This document shows positions 16,379 to 26,035 of a stretch of 64,000 nucleotides of DNA, in pieces. Under the pieces are notes generated by a model. The model was not told where the DNA came from. It worked only from the letters and a program-made list of their open reading frames with translations, and did not search any database. The stretch covers positions 62,001 to 126,000 of the forward strand of contig NZ_JAQVKP010000002.1 in assembly GCF_028694605.1 (NCBI RefSeq), read 5' to 3'. The first letter of the stretch is position 1. Each line of letters opens with the position of its first letter. The translations under genes were made by a program, and so were the position numbers. This DNA is from Sulfurimonas sp. Its GTDB lineage: Bacteria > Campylobacterota > Campylobacteria > Campylobacterales > Sulfurimonadaceae.

Positions 16379-19300
16379 TTGATAAAGCTTATAGACTATT
16401 TCATCAAAAACAGCAGGCTTAATTACGCTATTTTATTTTTCTTGATTTTTATGGGAATTAACTCATATATCGCTATTCCTAAAGAGATTTTTCCGGATGC
16501 TCAGCTTGACCAGATAAGTGTTATCGGCTCTTATGGCGGTACGAGTGCTTCTGTTATGGATAAGATGGCGGTTCGTGATATTGAGGATGAGCTTAGCAAC
16601 GTAACGGGTATCAAAAAAACGGAAACGACTATTACCCCCGGAGCGTTTGCAATACTGCTCACACTTGATAAGAATACCAATAGAGAGATAACACTGGGGC
16701 GTGTAAAAGATGCCATTGCTCTGACACGTCAGTATCTTCCATCAGACATGAATGAGCCGGTTGCAAGACTTTTGGATAAGACGCGTTCTCTTATCAAAGT
16801 TGCAGTCTCTTCGGCTACTCTGCCTATCGGTGAGCTTACGGTTATAGCACAGGATGTCAAGACAAAAATAGCTAAAGTAGATGGGATTAGCGAGGTATTG
16901 GTTCGTGGGGATTCAGATGAAGAGGTCACCATAAAAATTGATTCTCAAGCCATTTTGGCGTATGGTTTAGGTCATGAAAATGTGCAAAAAGCTATTGCAA
17001 ATCTATCTTATATCTTTCCGGTTGGCAATATTGAACAGATGGGAAAGTTTGCTTATGTATCGACTTCCAACGGTAAGGCGAATGCCAAAGAGTATGAGGA
17101 TAGTATCTTAGAAGTCGGTGGAAAATATATACGGCTTGGAGATATCGCAACGGTAAAGATAGAGTATCCGCAAACCGATACCCTTGCCACTTTTAACAAC
17201 AAAAAAACAATCTCTCTCGTTGTTTCCAAAGCGGTTGAGGGTGATGCTATAGTTCTATCTAAAAAGCTGCAAGAGTATGTGCGCTCCATTGAGAAAAACT
17301 ATAAAGATGTAGATTTTTACTTTTATGAAGACTCTTCAAAACCGGTTCAGCAGAGGCTTGATGTTATTATCTCCAACTTGATGTTTGGGCTTATTTTGGT
17401 TTTTGTGTCAATGGCGATTCTTATCAATGTGCGTATTGCAATAATTGTGGCGCTGGGTATTCCTTTTTCCTTTATCATAGGTCTTTTAAGCATCTACTAT
17501 ATGGGTTACTCCATCAACATTGTTTCGCTTCTCGGCGCGCTTATCGTTATAGGTATAGTTGTGGATGATGCTATTATTGTTAGTGAAAATATCCAGCGTT
17601 ATATTGATGAGGGGATGAGTAATTATGATGCGGCAATTGCAGGTGTAAAGGAGATGATGCTGCCTGTAACTCTTGCGACTGTTACTACGGTTGTGGCATT
17701 TTTGCCTATTTTTATGCTTCAAGGTGAAATTGCTCTTTTTATCATGCTTATTCCTATTACTGTTATTATCATCTTGCTTGGATCGCTTTTGGAGAGTTTT
17801 CTTTTTCTCCCTTTGCATGCACAGGAGTTTTTACGAAAAAGCAGTAACTCTCTAAGCTGGGTGCCTTTTGAAAATCTTTATGAAAAAGCCGTTCTTTACT
17901 TTTTGCAATACAAAAAAATAACACTTTTTCTCTTTCTTCTTTTGATTCCAATCGCAACTGTTTATACGGCAAAATCAATGAAGTTTCAGTTTTTTCCAAA
18001 TTTTGACGGAAATTATCTCTACATTTCCGGTAAACTCGATATCAACACGCCGCTTGAGAACAGTTATGAAGTTTCAAAAGAGATAGAAGCTGAACTGATG
18101 AAGCATGCTGAGGAGTTTTCACTTAAGTCTATCTCTTCGGTTGTCGGATACAGACGCAGTCTCTCCGGCGATACGCAAAGAAATAACGGCGTTTTTATGA
18201 TAACTATGGAGCTTTACGACAGAGAGGAGACAAATTGGGTTGATAAGTATATAAATCCTGCTCTTAATTTTAGTTTTGCGTTTAATAATCCTGAAAATAT
18301 CCGCAAAAAACAGACTTTTGAACTCTCTCCTCGTGCCAAAGAGATAATTGAGCCTTTTAGGGCAAAATACAATATGGAAGATTTAGGCGTTATGGAAGAC
18401 AAATCAGGGCTTATTAAGAGTGATATCCAGATAAATCTCTCAGGAAGCAATGATGCAGCACTGCAAGATGGAATCAAAAAGCTAGAAGAGCAGTTATCAA
18501 AAATAAAAAATGTGCGGGATTTTAGCGATAACATCAGATATGGAAAAATGGAGTATGTCATCAAAATAAACTCTTATGGAGAGAGTTTGGGCTTAAGCGA
18601 GGGAGCTGTCGCTAAAACTTTGAGCACCTACTTTTTAGAGAAAAAACAGGCAACTACATTCAACGATTTGGGTGTTATGGATATAAAAACCGAGGAGAGT
18701 ACAAAAGACAGTATCGCTACTTTTTTAGATTTTAGCATAGCCTTGCAAGATGGAAGATATGTAAAGCTATCTGATATTGCGGAGATTTCACAGGTAAGAG
18801 ATTATGAAAAAATCGATAAATTAAATGGAAATATTATTAAAACTGTTTATGCAAATATAGACAAAAGAAAGATTACTTCACAAGAGATTTTAGATATGCT
18901 TGAACCTACACTCAATGAAGTCAGGGCCTCAGGTGTAGATGTGGCGCTTCTTGGGGAAAAAGAGAAAAATCAGCAACTTAAAACAGATATGCAAAAAGCG
19001 GTGTTGCTTGCGCTCTTTTTGATTTTTTTGACATTACTGCTTATTTTTCCAAAGGTAAAGTATGTTTTGATGGTAATGAGCGTTATTCCTCTTTCTATTT
19101 TGGGAGCGCTTTTAGGGCATAAACTGCTTGGTCTTAATCTCTCAATGCCGTCTATTATAGGGATTTTGGGTTTAGCAGGTGTTGTTATCAATGATGGTAT
19201 TATCATGCTTGATTTTCTTCATGGAACGCATAAATTAGAGGAGTTTTTGCAAAGAGCAAAATTGAGACTTCGTCCGATTATGATTACATCTATAACAACC

Positions 19301-19489
19301 TTTTTGGGACTTTTTACGCTGATATTTTACGCAAGCGGTCAAGCGGTTATTTTGCAGCCTATTGCAATCTCAATAGGATTTGGACTTGTCTGGGGTACAG
19401 TGCTCAATCTTCTTTATCTTCCAACGCTTTACGCATTGGTCAATAAAATCGAGATAAAGAATATTACTTCTGAGAATATGGCAAAATAG
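16379..19489 (+). CDS. RND-family efflux transporter (AcrB/MexB-like)
   Basis: A 1036-residue inner-membrane proton-driven transporter with RND architecture: TM1 near residues 10-30, a large periplasmic loop, a TM2-6 block near 330-480, a second loop, and TM8-12 near 850-1020. The proton-relay Asp pair is seen in GIVVDDAIIVSENIQRY (about 397-398), and the matching C-terminal GVVINDGIIMLDFL motif is present. The start is TTG with AAGAG upstream. No membrane-fusion or outer-membrane gene lies beside it, so partners must be elsewhere. Its end overlaps the opposing rhodanese gene by 26 nt. The substrate is unknown. Confidence 0.93.
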   Translation: MIKLIDYFIKNSRLNYAILFFLIFMGINSYIAIPKEIFPDAQLDQISVIGSYGGTSASVMDKMAVRDIEDELSNVTGIKKTETTITPGAFAILLTLDKNTNREITLGRVKDAIALTRQYLPSDMNEPVARLLDKTRSLIKVAVSSATLPIGELTVIAQDVKTKIAKVDGISEVLVRGDSDEEVTIKIDSQAILAYGLGHENVQKAIANLSYIFPVGNIEQMGKFAYVSTSNGKANAKEYEDSILEVGGKYIRLGDIATVKIEYPQTDTLATFNNKKTISLVVSKAVEGDAIVLSKKLQEYVRSIEKNYKDVDFYFYEDSSKPVQQRLDVIISNLMFGLILVFVSMAILINVRIAIIVALGIPFSFIIGLLSIYYMGYSINIVSLLGALIVIGIVVDDAIIVSENIQRYIDEGMSNYDAAIAGVKEMMLPVTLATVTTVVAFLPIFMLQGEIALFIMLIPITVIIILLGSLLESFLFLPLHAQEFLRKSSNSLSWVPFENLYEKAVLYFLQYKKITLFLFLLLIPIATVYTAKSMKFQFFPNFDGNYLYISGKLDINTPLENSYEVSKEIEAELMKHAEEFSLKSISSVVGYRRSLSGDTQRNNGVFMITMELYDREETNWVDKYINPALNFSFAFNNPENIRKKQTFELSPRAKEIIEPFRAKYNMEDLGVMEDKSGLIKSDIQINLSGSNDAALQDGIKKLEEQLSKIKNVRDFSDNIRYGKMEYVIKINSYGESLGLSEGAVAKTLSTYFLEKKQATTFNDLGVMDIKTEESTKDSIATFLDFSIALQDGRYVKLSDIAEISQVRDYEKIDKLNGNIIKTVYANIDKRKITSQEILDMLEPTLNEVRASGVDVALLGEKEKNQQLKTDMQKAVLLALFLIFLTLLLIFPKVKYVLMVMSVIPLSILGALLGHKLLGLNLSMPSIIGILGLAGVVINDGIIMLDFLHGTHKLEEFLQRAKLRLRPIMITSITTFLGLFTLIFYASGQAVILQPIAISIGFGLVWGTVLNLLYLPTLYALVNKIEIKNITSENMAK

Positions 19490-19862
19490 GGAGTTTTAGG
19501 TGTTTGGCATAAACAATGCCGCTTTTAATGTTGACTACTTCATAGCCCAATTTCTGCGAGAGAAAAGCTGCTAAAATCCTCGTTCTGCTGCCTGTGCGGC
19601 AGATAATGGCAAAACGTTTTTTAGTATCGACTGCTTGATTGAGTTTAGTGAGAAAGTCTTGAAGGTCGTAATTACCTTTTTCATCAAAAAGCATGATGGG
19701 AATGGAACCTTGCAAAAGCCCTGTTTCTTTCCATTCCGCAGGTGTTCTAATGTCCACTATAGCCATTTTTGAGTCAAGAAGCTGTTGTGAAGCCTCTTCA
19801 TTGATTACAGTCGCCAAAAGCGAAACACTGAGCAGTAAAAGCAACGCTATAGTTTTTTTCAA
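19464..19862 (-). CDS. Periplasmic rhodanese-domain protein
   Basis: A 132-residue protein with a signal peptide (MKKTIALLLLLSVSLLA from a TTG start) and one rhodanese domain. The active-site loop is CRTGSRT (about residues 90-96), preceded by AIVDIRTPAEWKETG. It probably handles sulfane sulfur or acts as a periplasmic sulfur carrier. I chose TTG at 19862 because GGAGAG lies 5 nt upstream and the signal peptide then begins cleanly. It overlaps the 3' end of the RND gene by 26 nt tail-to-tail. Confidence 0.85.
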   Translation of the reverse strand: MKKTIALLLLLSVSLLATVINEEASQQLLDSKMAIVDIRTPAEWKETGLLQGSIPIMLFDEKGNYDLQDFLTKLNQAVDTKKRFAIICRTGSRTRILAAFLSQKLGYEVVNIKSGIVYAKHLKLPILPYSQK

Positions 19863-19888
19863 TCCATCTCTCCATAGTTTATAATCCT

Positions 19889-19970
19889 CCCGCTTTATGC
19901 GGGTAGCTTTAGGGGGTTGCAAGGGACACTTGTGTCCCTGCCATAAATAGGGGCTTTGCTCCTATTTATG
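19889..19970. repeat. Cluster of three tandem inverted repeats
   Basis: Three stem-loops sit side by side between divergent genes: CCCGC/GCGGG (19889-19903, loop TTTAT), AGGGACA/TGTCCCT (19922-19939, loop CTTG) and CATAAATAGG/CCTATTTATG (19942-19970). The set resembles an intergenic palindromic element such as a REP or short MITE more than a terminator, since both neighbours point away. No transposase is adjacent. Confidence 0.6.
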
Positions 19971-20020
19971 TGTCAAATCAGTGTATAATTATATCAACAA
20001 ATAAATAATAGGTTTTGAGA

Positions 20021-20389
20021 GTGGCATCACAAAAAGCAATAGACAATGCAGCGAGACTTCGTTATGTACGGGCTATAGAGAGATTTCACAAGAGTATCAC
20101 CTCTTACCTTGCGAGCACGGCGGCTCTTACAAGAGAGGGGTATGATAAAAAAATTGATAGTGGTTTAAAAATACTTCAGAGAGTTGAAGAGATAGCACTA
20201 TACAAAGGCGACTTGCAGGAGTTGCAAAAACTTGTCCAAAAGATGATTTCTTATAAAGAGAGCGACAAGGAGATAGGGGAGATAAAAGAGGATATTTTGT
20301 ATCTCTCAAACCAGCTTGAAAAAACAAAAAATGCAAGACGCTACAAAAAAGAGAAGCACTCCCGCTCTATCTATGAAGAGTGGGAGTAG
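20021..20389 (+). CDS. Uncharacterised helical protein (122 aa)
   Basis: A 122-residue Lys/Glu-rich protein predicted to be mostly helical, with a coiled-coil-like second half (KLVQKMISYKESDKEIGEIK...). It has no signal peptide, membrane segment or known motif, and I cannot assign a family. A -10-like TATAAT (19984-19989) lies upstream. The GTG at 20021 is preferred, with AGG eight bases upstream; a TTG two codons earlier is possible. It ends 4 nt before the convergent chemoreceptor stop. Confidence 0.65.
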   Translation: MASQKAIDNAARLRYVRAIERFHKSITSYLASTAALTREGYDKKIDSGLKILQRVEEIALYKGDLQELQKLVQKMISYKESDKEIGEIKEDILYLSNQLEKTKNARRYKKEKHSRSIYEEWE

Positions 20390-20393
20390 TAAT

Positions 20394-22292
20394 TTATTTT
20401 GACTCTTGAAGCATCTTATCTAAAAGTCCAAAAAGCTCTTCGGAAGCTTTTTCCATATTGTCAAAATTTTCAATAATATTTTGAGCATTGTTGAGTGTTG
20501 TTACCTCTGCATCACGGTCAAGATACGCTAGATTTGAGTTTGCGTTTTTATGTACCGTTTCATGTGGAGCCGCTAGTTTGCCAAATGATGCAGTTTGGGA
20601 AAATCTTCTCTTTCCTTCAGCATCATGCCACGTACCAAGCGAACACTCATGAGTATTTTGCTGTTCAAGCATTTTGTTAAGCGAAATGATAGAGTTGTAA
20701 ACACGTGATTTGTATAAGATATGTTCAAGTTTTGCAAGTACGACAAAGACACTGTTTTCCATCCCATAGGAGTAGTCAACCATTTTTGAAGAGTTATCGC
20801 TAAGAGCGATAAGTGTATCTTCGAATCCATTCATTTTCTGCGTTGAATCTTCAACCGTTATTTTCATATTTTCTGAACTTGTTTGAATCTCATTCATGTC
20901 TTGCTGTAGCGATTTTATAGAGACGGAGATTTCGCCTGTTGCTTTATGAGTTCTCTCCGCAAGTTTACGCACTTCATCGGCAACAACCGCAAATCCTCTT
21001 CCATGCTCTCCTGCACGTGCAGCTTCGATAGCCGCGTTAAGTGCAAGAAGATTTGTCTGATCTGCGATATCGGTAATAAGCTGGATAACAGAAGTGATTT
21101 CATTTGCCTGATTTGCAATCTCTGAGATGCTATGGTTGTTGCTGCTGACTTGTTCTGTGAGTGCATTTAGCTCTCTTGTGATATCTGAAATATCATTGCG
21201 TGAATTTATAGCTAGCTCAGAGGCACTTTTTGTTGCAGAGGTAATTGTTTTTAGGTCGTTAATGTTTGAACTCAAATCAGAGATAATAAGCGAAAGTGAC
21301 TCTGAAACATTAACGCTTCTTGTGCTGATTTTTGAGTTGAAAATATCACGCTGTGCTTTTGCATTTTGCGCTTTCATAAAATCTATGCTTTTTCGTACAC
21401 TCTCTACCGCATCAATAAATTCGCCGCTCATTCCCTCTGAGGAGATATTATGCGTGAAAATCCCTTTGGATGCATCCGTAATAGTTGTGTTGATTTCGTG
21501 AATAAGACTCTTTGTATGCTCGATAAGCTGTGAGAGTTCATAACCCATAATCCCAAGTTCCGTGTTTTTATCGGTTGTTGCAGCTTGTTGTGAAAAATCA
21601 CCCCTAGATACACGGCTGATGAGTGATGTAAAATCGTTGATACCGGCAGTTATCGATTTTCTGATAACTGTTGCCAAAACAAGCACAACAATACCTACTG
21701 CAATACCTGCAATAAGTACAAGATATTTGAAAAAATTTATCTCTTTGCCAAGTGAAGAAGAGTCATTTTCTAGCTCTTTTGATTTTAAATCGACAAGCTT
21801 TTTAAAAGAGTCTCTTGAAGCATTTGCGTATGGAGTGAGTTCTTTGGAGTAGTTAGCATAAATTTGAGTTTTATTTTCTTCAATTTCTTTGGGAGTTAAC
21901 TTTTTCATCATGGCAAGAGTGTTGTTTAAAAATAACATTGTAGAGTTTTTTGCCTCTTGAACCATGCCAAGAGAACCCTCTTTTTCCATGAGTTTTTCAA
22001 GTGTGACAAAACCGTCCTCTACATCATGGATTGTTTTTTCAAGATTCGCCACATTTTTATCATAGCTTCCGTTAAGCATAATATCTCTTGAGAGTCTGCT
22101 GACGTAATTAAGGTTTTTTTCAATCGTGAGCGTAGTTAAACCGCCAATCATAGAGTTTTTATGCAGATGCTCATACTTGGTATCAATATGCCCCATTGCT
22201 AAAAAAATAGATATTGCGGCAGAAAAGACAGAAATTGTTACCATCGCGATGAAATAATTCATCTTCTTGTAGATACTTAACTTTTGAAACAT
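20394..22292 (-). CDS. Methyl-accepting chemotaxis protein with C-terminal CZB zinc domain
   Basis: A 632-residue chemoreceptor: TM1 near residues 12-32, a periplasmic helical domain, TM2 near 190-212, a HAMP, then the signalling hairpin with the conserved tip [35 protein letters not shown] (about 415-450). A CZB domain follows (about 525-600), with HECSLGTWH near 547-555 and HETVH near 579-583 giving the His/Cys zinc ligands. CZB receptors sense zinc or hypochlorite in other bacteria; the periplasmic ligand is unknown. It appears to be transcribed alone. Confidence 0.93.
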   Translation of the reverse strand: MFQKLSIYKKMNYFIAMVTISVFSAAISIFLAMGHIDTKYEHLHKNSMIGGLTTLTIEKNLNYVSRLSRDIMLNGSYDKNVANLEKTIHDVEDGFVTLEKLMEKEGSLGMVQEAKNSTMLFLNNTLAMMKKLTPKEIEENKTQIYANYSKELTPYANASRDSFKKLVDLKSKELENDSSSLGKEINFFKYLVLIAGIAVGIVVLVLATVIRKSITAGINDFTSLISRVSRGDFSQQAATTDKNTELGIMGYELSQLIEHTKSLIHEINTTITDASKGIFTHNISSEGMSGEFIDAVESVRKSIDFMKAQNAKAQRDIFNSKISTRSVNVSESLSLIISDLSSNINDLKTITSATKSASELAINSRNDISDITRELNALTEQVSSNNHSISEIANQANEITSVIQLITDIADQTNLLALNAAIEAARAGEHGRGFAVVADEVRKLAERTHKATGEISVSIKSLQQDMNEIQTSSENMKITVEDSTQKMNGFEDTLIALSDNSSKMVDYSYGMENSVFVVLAKLEHILYKSRVYNSIISLNKMLEQQNTHECSLGTWHDAEGKRRFSQTASFGKLAAPHETVHKNANSNLAYLDRDAEVTTLNNAQNIIENFDNMEKASEELFGLLDKMLQESK

Positions 22293-22373
22293 TCAAAACC
22301 CTTTAGCCATTGTTTTGCTGAATAATAGCATATTTTCCCGATAATATTATGAATTTATCTTATAGTTTTAAAT

Positions 22374-22820
22374 TTATAAATACATAAATTGCGAAAGAAG
22401 AATGATAACAACAACAAGGCTAAATGGAAAAAAGTGGCTCTTAAATACCCAAGGATTGATTTTGAAAAGTTTTTGGTTGATGCCTCTTAGACCCAGCCAT
22501 AATCCAAAAAATGCTTTGATGGCAAGAAGTGTTTGAAAGTAGGAGAGTGAGCCGTTTTCTATCTTGCCAAAAACTTGTGAAAAAAGATAAAGCCCGCTTG
22601 CAACTGCTACCATAAGCGCATAAGGTACAACTTTTCTTACATGCATCATGATAGCTTCTCTTGCTTTTGCGTGCTCCTCACTCGTAAGTGTCTGCTGCAT
22701 TTTTGAGAGAAAGAGGATGTCAACAAATAAAAAACCGCCATAGATAAAGACTGAAAAAATATGAATGGTATGTATAAGTGTGTAAATTATGGTAAATCCT
22801 TTTTGGCATAATTTTAGCAT
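22374..22820 (-). CDS. Small four-helix membrane protein, CopD-like
   Basis: A 148-residue integral membrane protein with four predicted helices (near residues 10-30, 60-80, 95-115 and 125-147 from the chosen start). His residues in the first helix (LIHTIHIFSVFIYGG) and the TM spacing resemble CopD/DUF2269-type proteins that may bind heme or copper. The start is uncertain: ATG at 22820 has no clear ribosome site, while AAAGGA further down would suit a rarer start. Its 5' end faces divergent gdhA. Confidence 0.7.
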   Translation of the reverse strand: MLKLCQKGFTIIYTLIHTIHIFSVFIYGGFLFVDILFLSKMQQTLTSEEHAKAREAIMMHVRKVVPYALMVAVASGLYLFSQVFGKIENGSLSYFQTLLAIKAFFGLWLGLRGINQKLFKINPWVFKSHFFPFSLVVVIILLSQFMYL

Positions 22821-22896
22821 ATCAAAAAAGCAATCAATTTGTTTTATGTCAAAATTATGTAGAATGATAGCTTTTATACCAAAGCAGGATGAAAAA

Positions 22897-24252
22897 ATGG
22901 GCATAGCAGAAAAAGAGATAAAAAAATTTGAACAAAACAGAGTAGTGGATGAGGCTATTTTTTATCAGGCGATGGAGGAGATAGTTTACTCTATTGCCCC
23001 GCTTCTGGAGTCTGATGCGCGATACCAAAAATACGCGATTTTAGAGAGACTTGTTGTTCCGGATAGGGTGATTAAGTTTAAGGTTGCCTGGATAAACGAT
23101 AAAAATGAGATAGAGGTAAATACCGGCTACCGTGTACAGTTTAACAATACGCTAGGACCTTATAAAGGGGGACTTCGCTTTCATCCGAGCGTAAACGAGG
23201 GGGTTTTAAAATTTTTAGGTTTCGAGCAAATTTTTAAAAATGCGCTCACTGGGCTTCCAATAGGCGGTGCAAAAGGGGGAAGTGATTTTAATCCAAAGGG
23301 AAGAAGCGAGTTTGAGATTATGCGTTTTTGTACTGCTTATATGCAGGAGTTGCACAAATACATAGGCGCTAGAATCGATGTTCCTGCGGGAGATATAGGG
23401 GTGGGCTGCAGAGAGATAGGCTATCTTTTTGGTGCATATAAAAAAATCACCGCTACGTATGATGGTGTCTTAACAGGAAAGCCTTTCGTGTTTGGCGGCT
23501 CTCTTATGAGACCGGAGGCAACAGGATATGGCGTTGTTTACTTTACTCAAGCTATGCTGGAAATGCAAAAGAGAGAGTCTCTTCAAGGAAAAATTTGTAC
23601 CGTGAGCGGTGCTGGCAATGTAGCACTTCATACCATAGAAAAGCTCTATCAAGTAGGTGCAATACCTGTCACTTGTAGTGATTCCGGCGGCATGATTTAT
23701 GATCCGCACGGGGTAGATTTGGCGCTGCTTCAAGAGATTAAAAATGTTCAAAGAGGTTCGCTGGAGAAGTATGTAGAGACACGCACCGGAGCAAAATATA
23801 TTAGCGTGTCGGAGTATCCGATAGAGGAGCATCCTGTTTGGAGTACTCCTTGTTATGCTGCATTTCCATGTGCAACACAAAATGAGTTGAATGAAGCGGA
23901 TGCTAAAAATCTTATTGCCAATGGGTGCATGTGTGTAGCTGAGGGCGCAAATATGCCATCTACACCACAAGCGATTGAACTTTTTTTAAATCAAAAAATC
24001 TCTTTTGCTCCGGCAAAAGCCGCAAATGCAGGCGGCGTTGCCGTCAGTGGACTTGAGATGAGCCAAAATGCTTCCATGAAGCGGTGGAGTTTTGAGAAGG
24101 TAGATGCAAAACTTAAAGAGATAATGCACCAGATTTGTAAAACAGTTTCCTTGACGGCTCTGGAATACGGAGTTGAGGGAAATTTTGTCGATGGTGCAAA
24201 TATAGCAGGATTTAAACGAGTTGCTGATGCGATGATTGCCGAGGGGGTATAA
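22897..24252 (+). CDS. gdhA: GdhA, NADP-type glutamate dehydrogenase
   Basis: A 451-residue cytoplasmic enzyme that aminates 2-oxoglutarate to glutamate. The catalytic Lys motif LPIGGAKGGSDFNPKG (about residues 122-137), PAGDIGVG and the C-terminal NAGGVAVSGLEMSQNA are all intact, as in hexameric NADP-dependent enzymes. I chose ATG at 22897, preceded by AGGATG, over upstream starts that only add sequence overlapping the probable promoter (TAGAAT, 22860-22865). It is followed 58 nt later by the TorD-like gene, probably as a separate unit. Confidence 0.95.
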   Translation: MGIAEKEIKKFEQNRVVDEAIFYQAMEEIVYSIAPLLESDARYQKYAILERLVVPDRVIKFKVAWINDKNEIEVNTGYRVQFNNTLGPYKGGLRFHPSVNEGVLKFLGFEQIFKNALTGLPIGGAKGGSDFNPKGRSEFEIMRFCTAYMQELHKYIGARIDVPAGDIGVGCREIGYLFGAYKKITATYDGVLTGKPFVFGGSLMRPEATGYGVVYFTQAMLEMQKRESLQGKICTVSGAGNVALHTIEKLYQVGAIPVTCSDSGGMIYDPHGVDLALLQEIKNVQRGSLEKYVETRTGAKYISVSEYPIEEHPVWSTPCYAAFPCATQNELNEADAKNLIANGCMCVAEGANMPSTPQAIELFLNQKISFAPAKAANAGGVAVSGLEMSQNASMKRWSFEKVDAKLKEIMHQICKTVSLTALEYGVEGNFVDGANIAGFKRVADAMIAEGV

Positions 24253-24310
24253 TATTTATACTTTTTAGATAGAATCACAAATCAAAATTACTTATAAAGA
24301 AAAATAAAAA

Positions 24311-24928
24311 ATGCAAAATACAAAAGCAAGAACAAATATTTATGGACTACTCTCTCGAATACTGCTCCAAGAATTAGATGAGGAGATGCTGCAAACAATT
24401 AAAAATGATGCAATTATATTGGATTTTTTTCCAACGCTCAGAGAGTGGAAGCCATTTTTACAAGTGCAAAACAGAGAGCTTTTAGATGAGTATCTTAACC
24501 CTGATTTTGTAAACCTTTCCCTTTTGCATCTGATTCCTTATGAAACTTTTTATATACGAGAAGATCAAAAAATTGAAACCGGCGGTGCAAATCCGGTAAC
24601 AGATATGTATAGTGCATATAATTTTATTGTTGATTATGAAGCAGCGCGTGCAATTTCTTCTGATCATATCGGTGTAGAACTTGAGTTTATGCATCATCTT
24701 GTAGAGGCTGAGTTAAAAGCCTTGCAAGAAGACGATAAAGATGCATGCAAGGCGTTTCAAGAGATACAAAAAGAGTTTTTAAACAAACATCTTTTACGTT
24801 GGGCACCTATGTATCTTATAAATGTAAAGTACGAGGCAAGAACACCTCTTTATTATGATGCGGCGGAGATGGCGCTAGAATTTTTGTTGAGTGATAATGA
24901 ATACCTTGCAAGTGAGCTTGGCGAATAG
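24311..24928 (+). CDS. TorD/DmsD-family molybdoenzyme chaperone
   Basis: A 205-residue helical cytoplasmic protein of the TorD-like chaperone family. Supporting segments are ARTNIYGLLSRILLQELDEEML at the start, then LIPYETFYIREDQ and HIGVELEFMHHLVEAE, near the conserved E(Y/F)xx...D-H-xxxEL pattern. Such proteins bind the Tat signal of a molybdo- or tungsto-enzyme and aid cofactor insertion. No catalytic subunit lies next to it, so its client (perhaps formate dehydrogenase) is unproven. The next gene begins directly after its stop. Confidence 0.85.
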   Translation: MQNTKARTNIYGLLSRILLQELDEEMLQTIKNDAIILDFFPTLREWKPFLQVQNRELLDEYLNPDFVNLSLLHLIPYETFYIREDQKIETGGANPVTDMYSAYNFIVDYEAARAISSDHIGVELEFMHHLVEAELKALQEDDKDACKAFQEIQKEFLNKHLLRWAPMYLINVKYEARTPLYYDAAEMALEFLLSDNEYLASELGE

Positions 24929-26035
24929 ATGATACAGCTCAAAGCTAGCCGTTGCGTGCGTTCTCTTTCAAAAGAGAGCGAGTGCAACAAGTGTGAGGTT
25001 ATCTGCCCGACTAATGCTATTGTTGTTGGGAACAACCCGCTTCCTGCTATCAATTTTTCTGCATGTGTTGGGTGTGGAGCGTGTGATGCTGTTTGCCCAA
25101 ATGAAGCACTCTTTTTAGATGATTTTAACGCTACGGAGTTCTTCTTTAATTTTATAGAAGATGAAGAAAATATTGTCTCTTGCCGAAAAAATGTACCGTG
25201 TATAGCTGCTCTCAATATTGAGCATATCATAGCTATGGCTCTTTTGAAAAAAGAGGTGATTTTTGATATGGGGCATTGTAGTGGGTGTGCTATTGCCTAT
25301 AAATGCGAGATACAAATCAGAAAAAACTATGAAGAGGCATCTTATATCCTTGAGGCTATGCAGAGTGATGCACGCATAAAGCTTGAAAATATCATGTATG
25401 AAAAAGAAGAGCAAGAAAAAAGCACATCAAGAAGGGAGTTTTTTTCCAAAGCCAACCTAAAGGGCGCTCTGAAAACAAAACATGCATTTGAAAAAGAGAT
25501 TCAAAAGGCAACGGATGAGCTTATAGAACATACGCTGCAAAAAAGTGATATAGCACTTTTGAGACAAAAACGTATTACCGAGCGACGAAAACTTTTTTTT
25601 ACGGCACTAAAAAGGGTAAAAAAACCATCTGTTTATCATGTTGTTGAATCAGATGAGCTTACATTTACTTCTATGAAGATTCTTGATAGCGAGACGTGTA
25701 CGGCGTGTCAGATGTGTTATAGAGTTTGTCCGACAGGAGCGCTTGGTTCGGATATAAAAAACTCCAAGATAGATTTTGACCCGTTTTTGTGCATCAAGTG
25801 CCATATCTGCCATGATGTATGCGAGCCGGACGCTATCAAACTCTCTCCAAGCTATCGCATTAAAGAGTTTTTTGAACCTGAGGTGCAAAATCTTATTACT
25901 TTTAAAGTGCGACGATGCAATGAATGCAATATGATTTTTAGTACAAACTCTAACGACAGACTTTGCTACAGATGTAAAGCGGAAGAGGAAGAGGCGCGAG
26001 AACTTTGGGGAATAAGGACTTATCATGATGAATGA
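24929..26035 (+). CDS. Multi-[4Fe-4S] cytoplasmic ferredoxin-like protein
   Basis: A 368-residue iron-sulfur protein. N-terminal sites are CNKCEVICP (about residues 19-27) and CVGCGACDAVCP (46-57); the C-terminal pair is CTACQMCYRVCP and CIKCHICHDVCEP (about 258-290). A zinc-ribbon-like CNEC...CYRC follows. The middle (about 85-126) has more cysteines and the residues at 165-174 read STSRREFFSK, a Tat-like motif in an internal position. It lacks an N-terminal signal. It sits between the TorD-like and AroE-like genes and may relay electrons during molybdoenzyme maturation or turnover; this is inference. Confidence 0.88.
   Translation: MIQLKASRCVRSLSKESECNKCEVICPTNAIVVGNNPLPAINFSACVGCGACDAVCPNEALFLDDFNATEFFFNFIEDEENIVSCRKNVPCIAALNIEHIIAMALLKKEVIFDMGHCSGCAIAYKCEIQIRKNYEEASYILEAMQSDARIKLENIMYEKEEQEKSTSRREFFSKANLKGALKTKHAFEKEIQKATDELIEHTLQKSDIALLRQKRITERRKLFFTALKRVKKPSVYHVVESDELTFTSMKILDSETCTACQMCYRVCPTGALGSDIKNSKIDFDPFLCIKCHICHDVCEPDAIKLSPSYRIKEFFEPEVQNLITFKVRRCNECNMIFSTNSNDRLCYRCKAEEEEARELWGIRTYHDE

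Noticed and set aside
17486-17818. 110-residue minus-strand frame inside the RND transporter
   Set aside because: Composition dominated by Lys, Asn and Arg, mirroring hydrophobic transmembrane codons on the coding strand.
23470-23970. 166-residue minus-strand frame inside gdhA
   Set aside because: gdhA is intact on the other strand with all motifs; the antisense frame is Cys/His/Arg-rich and has no family resemblance.
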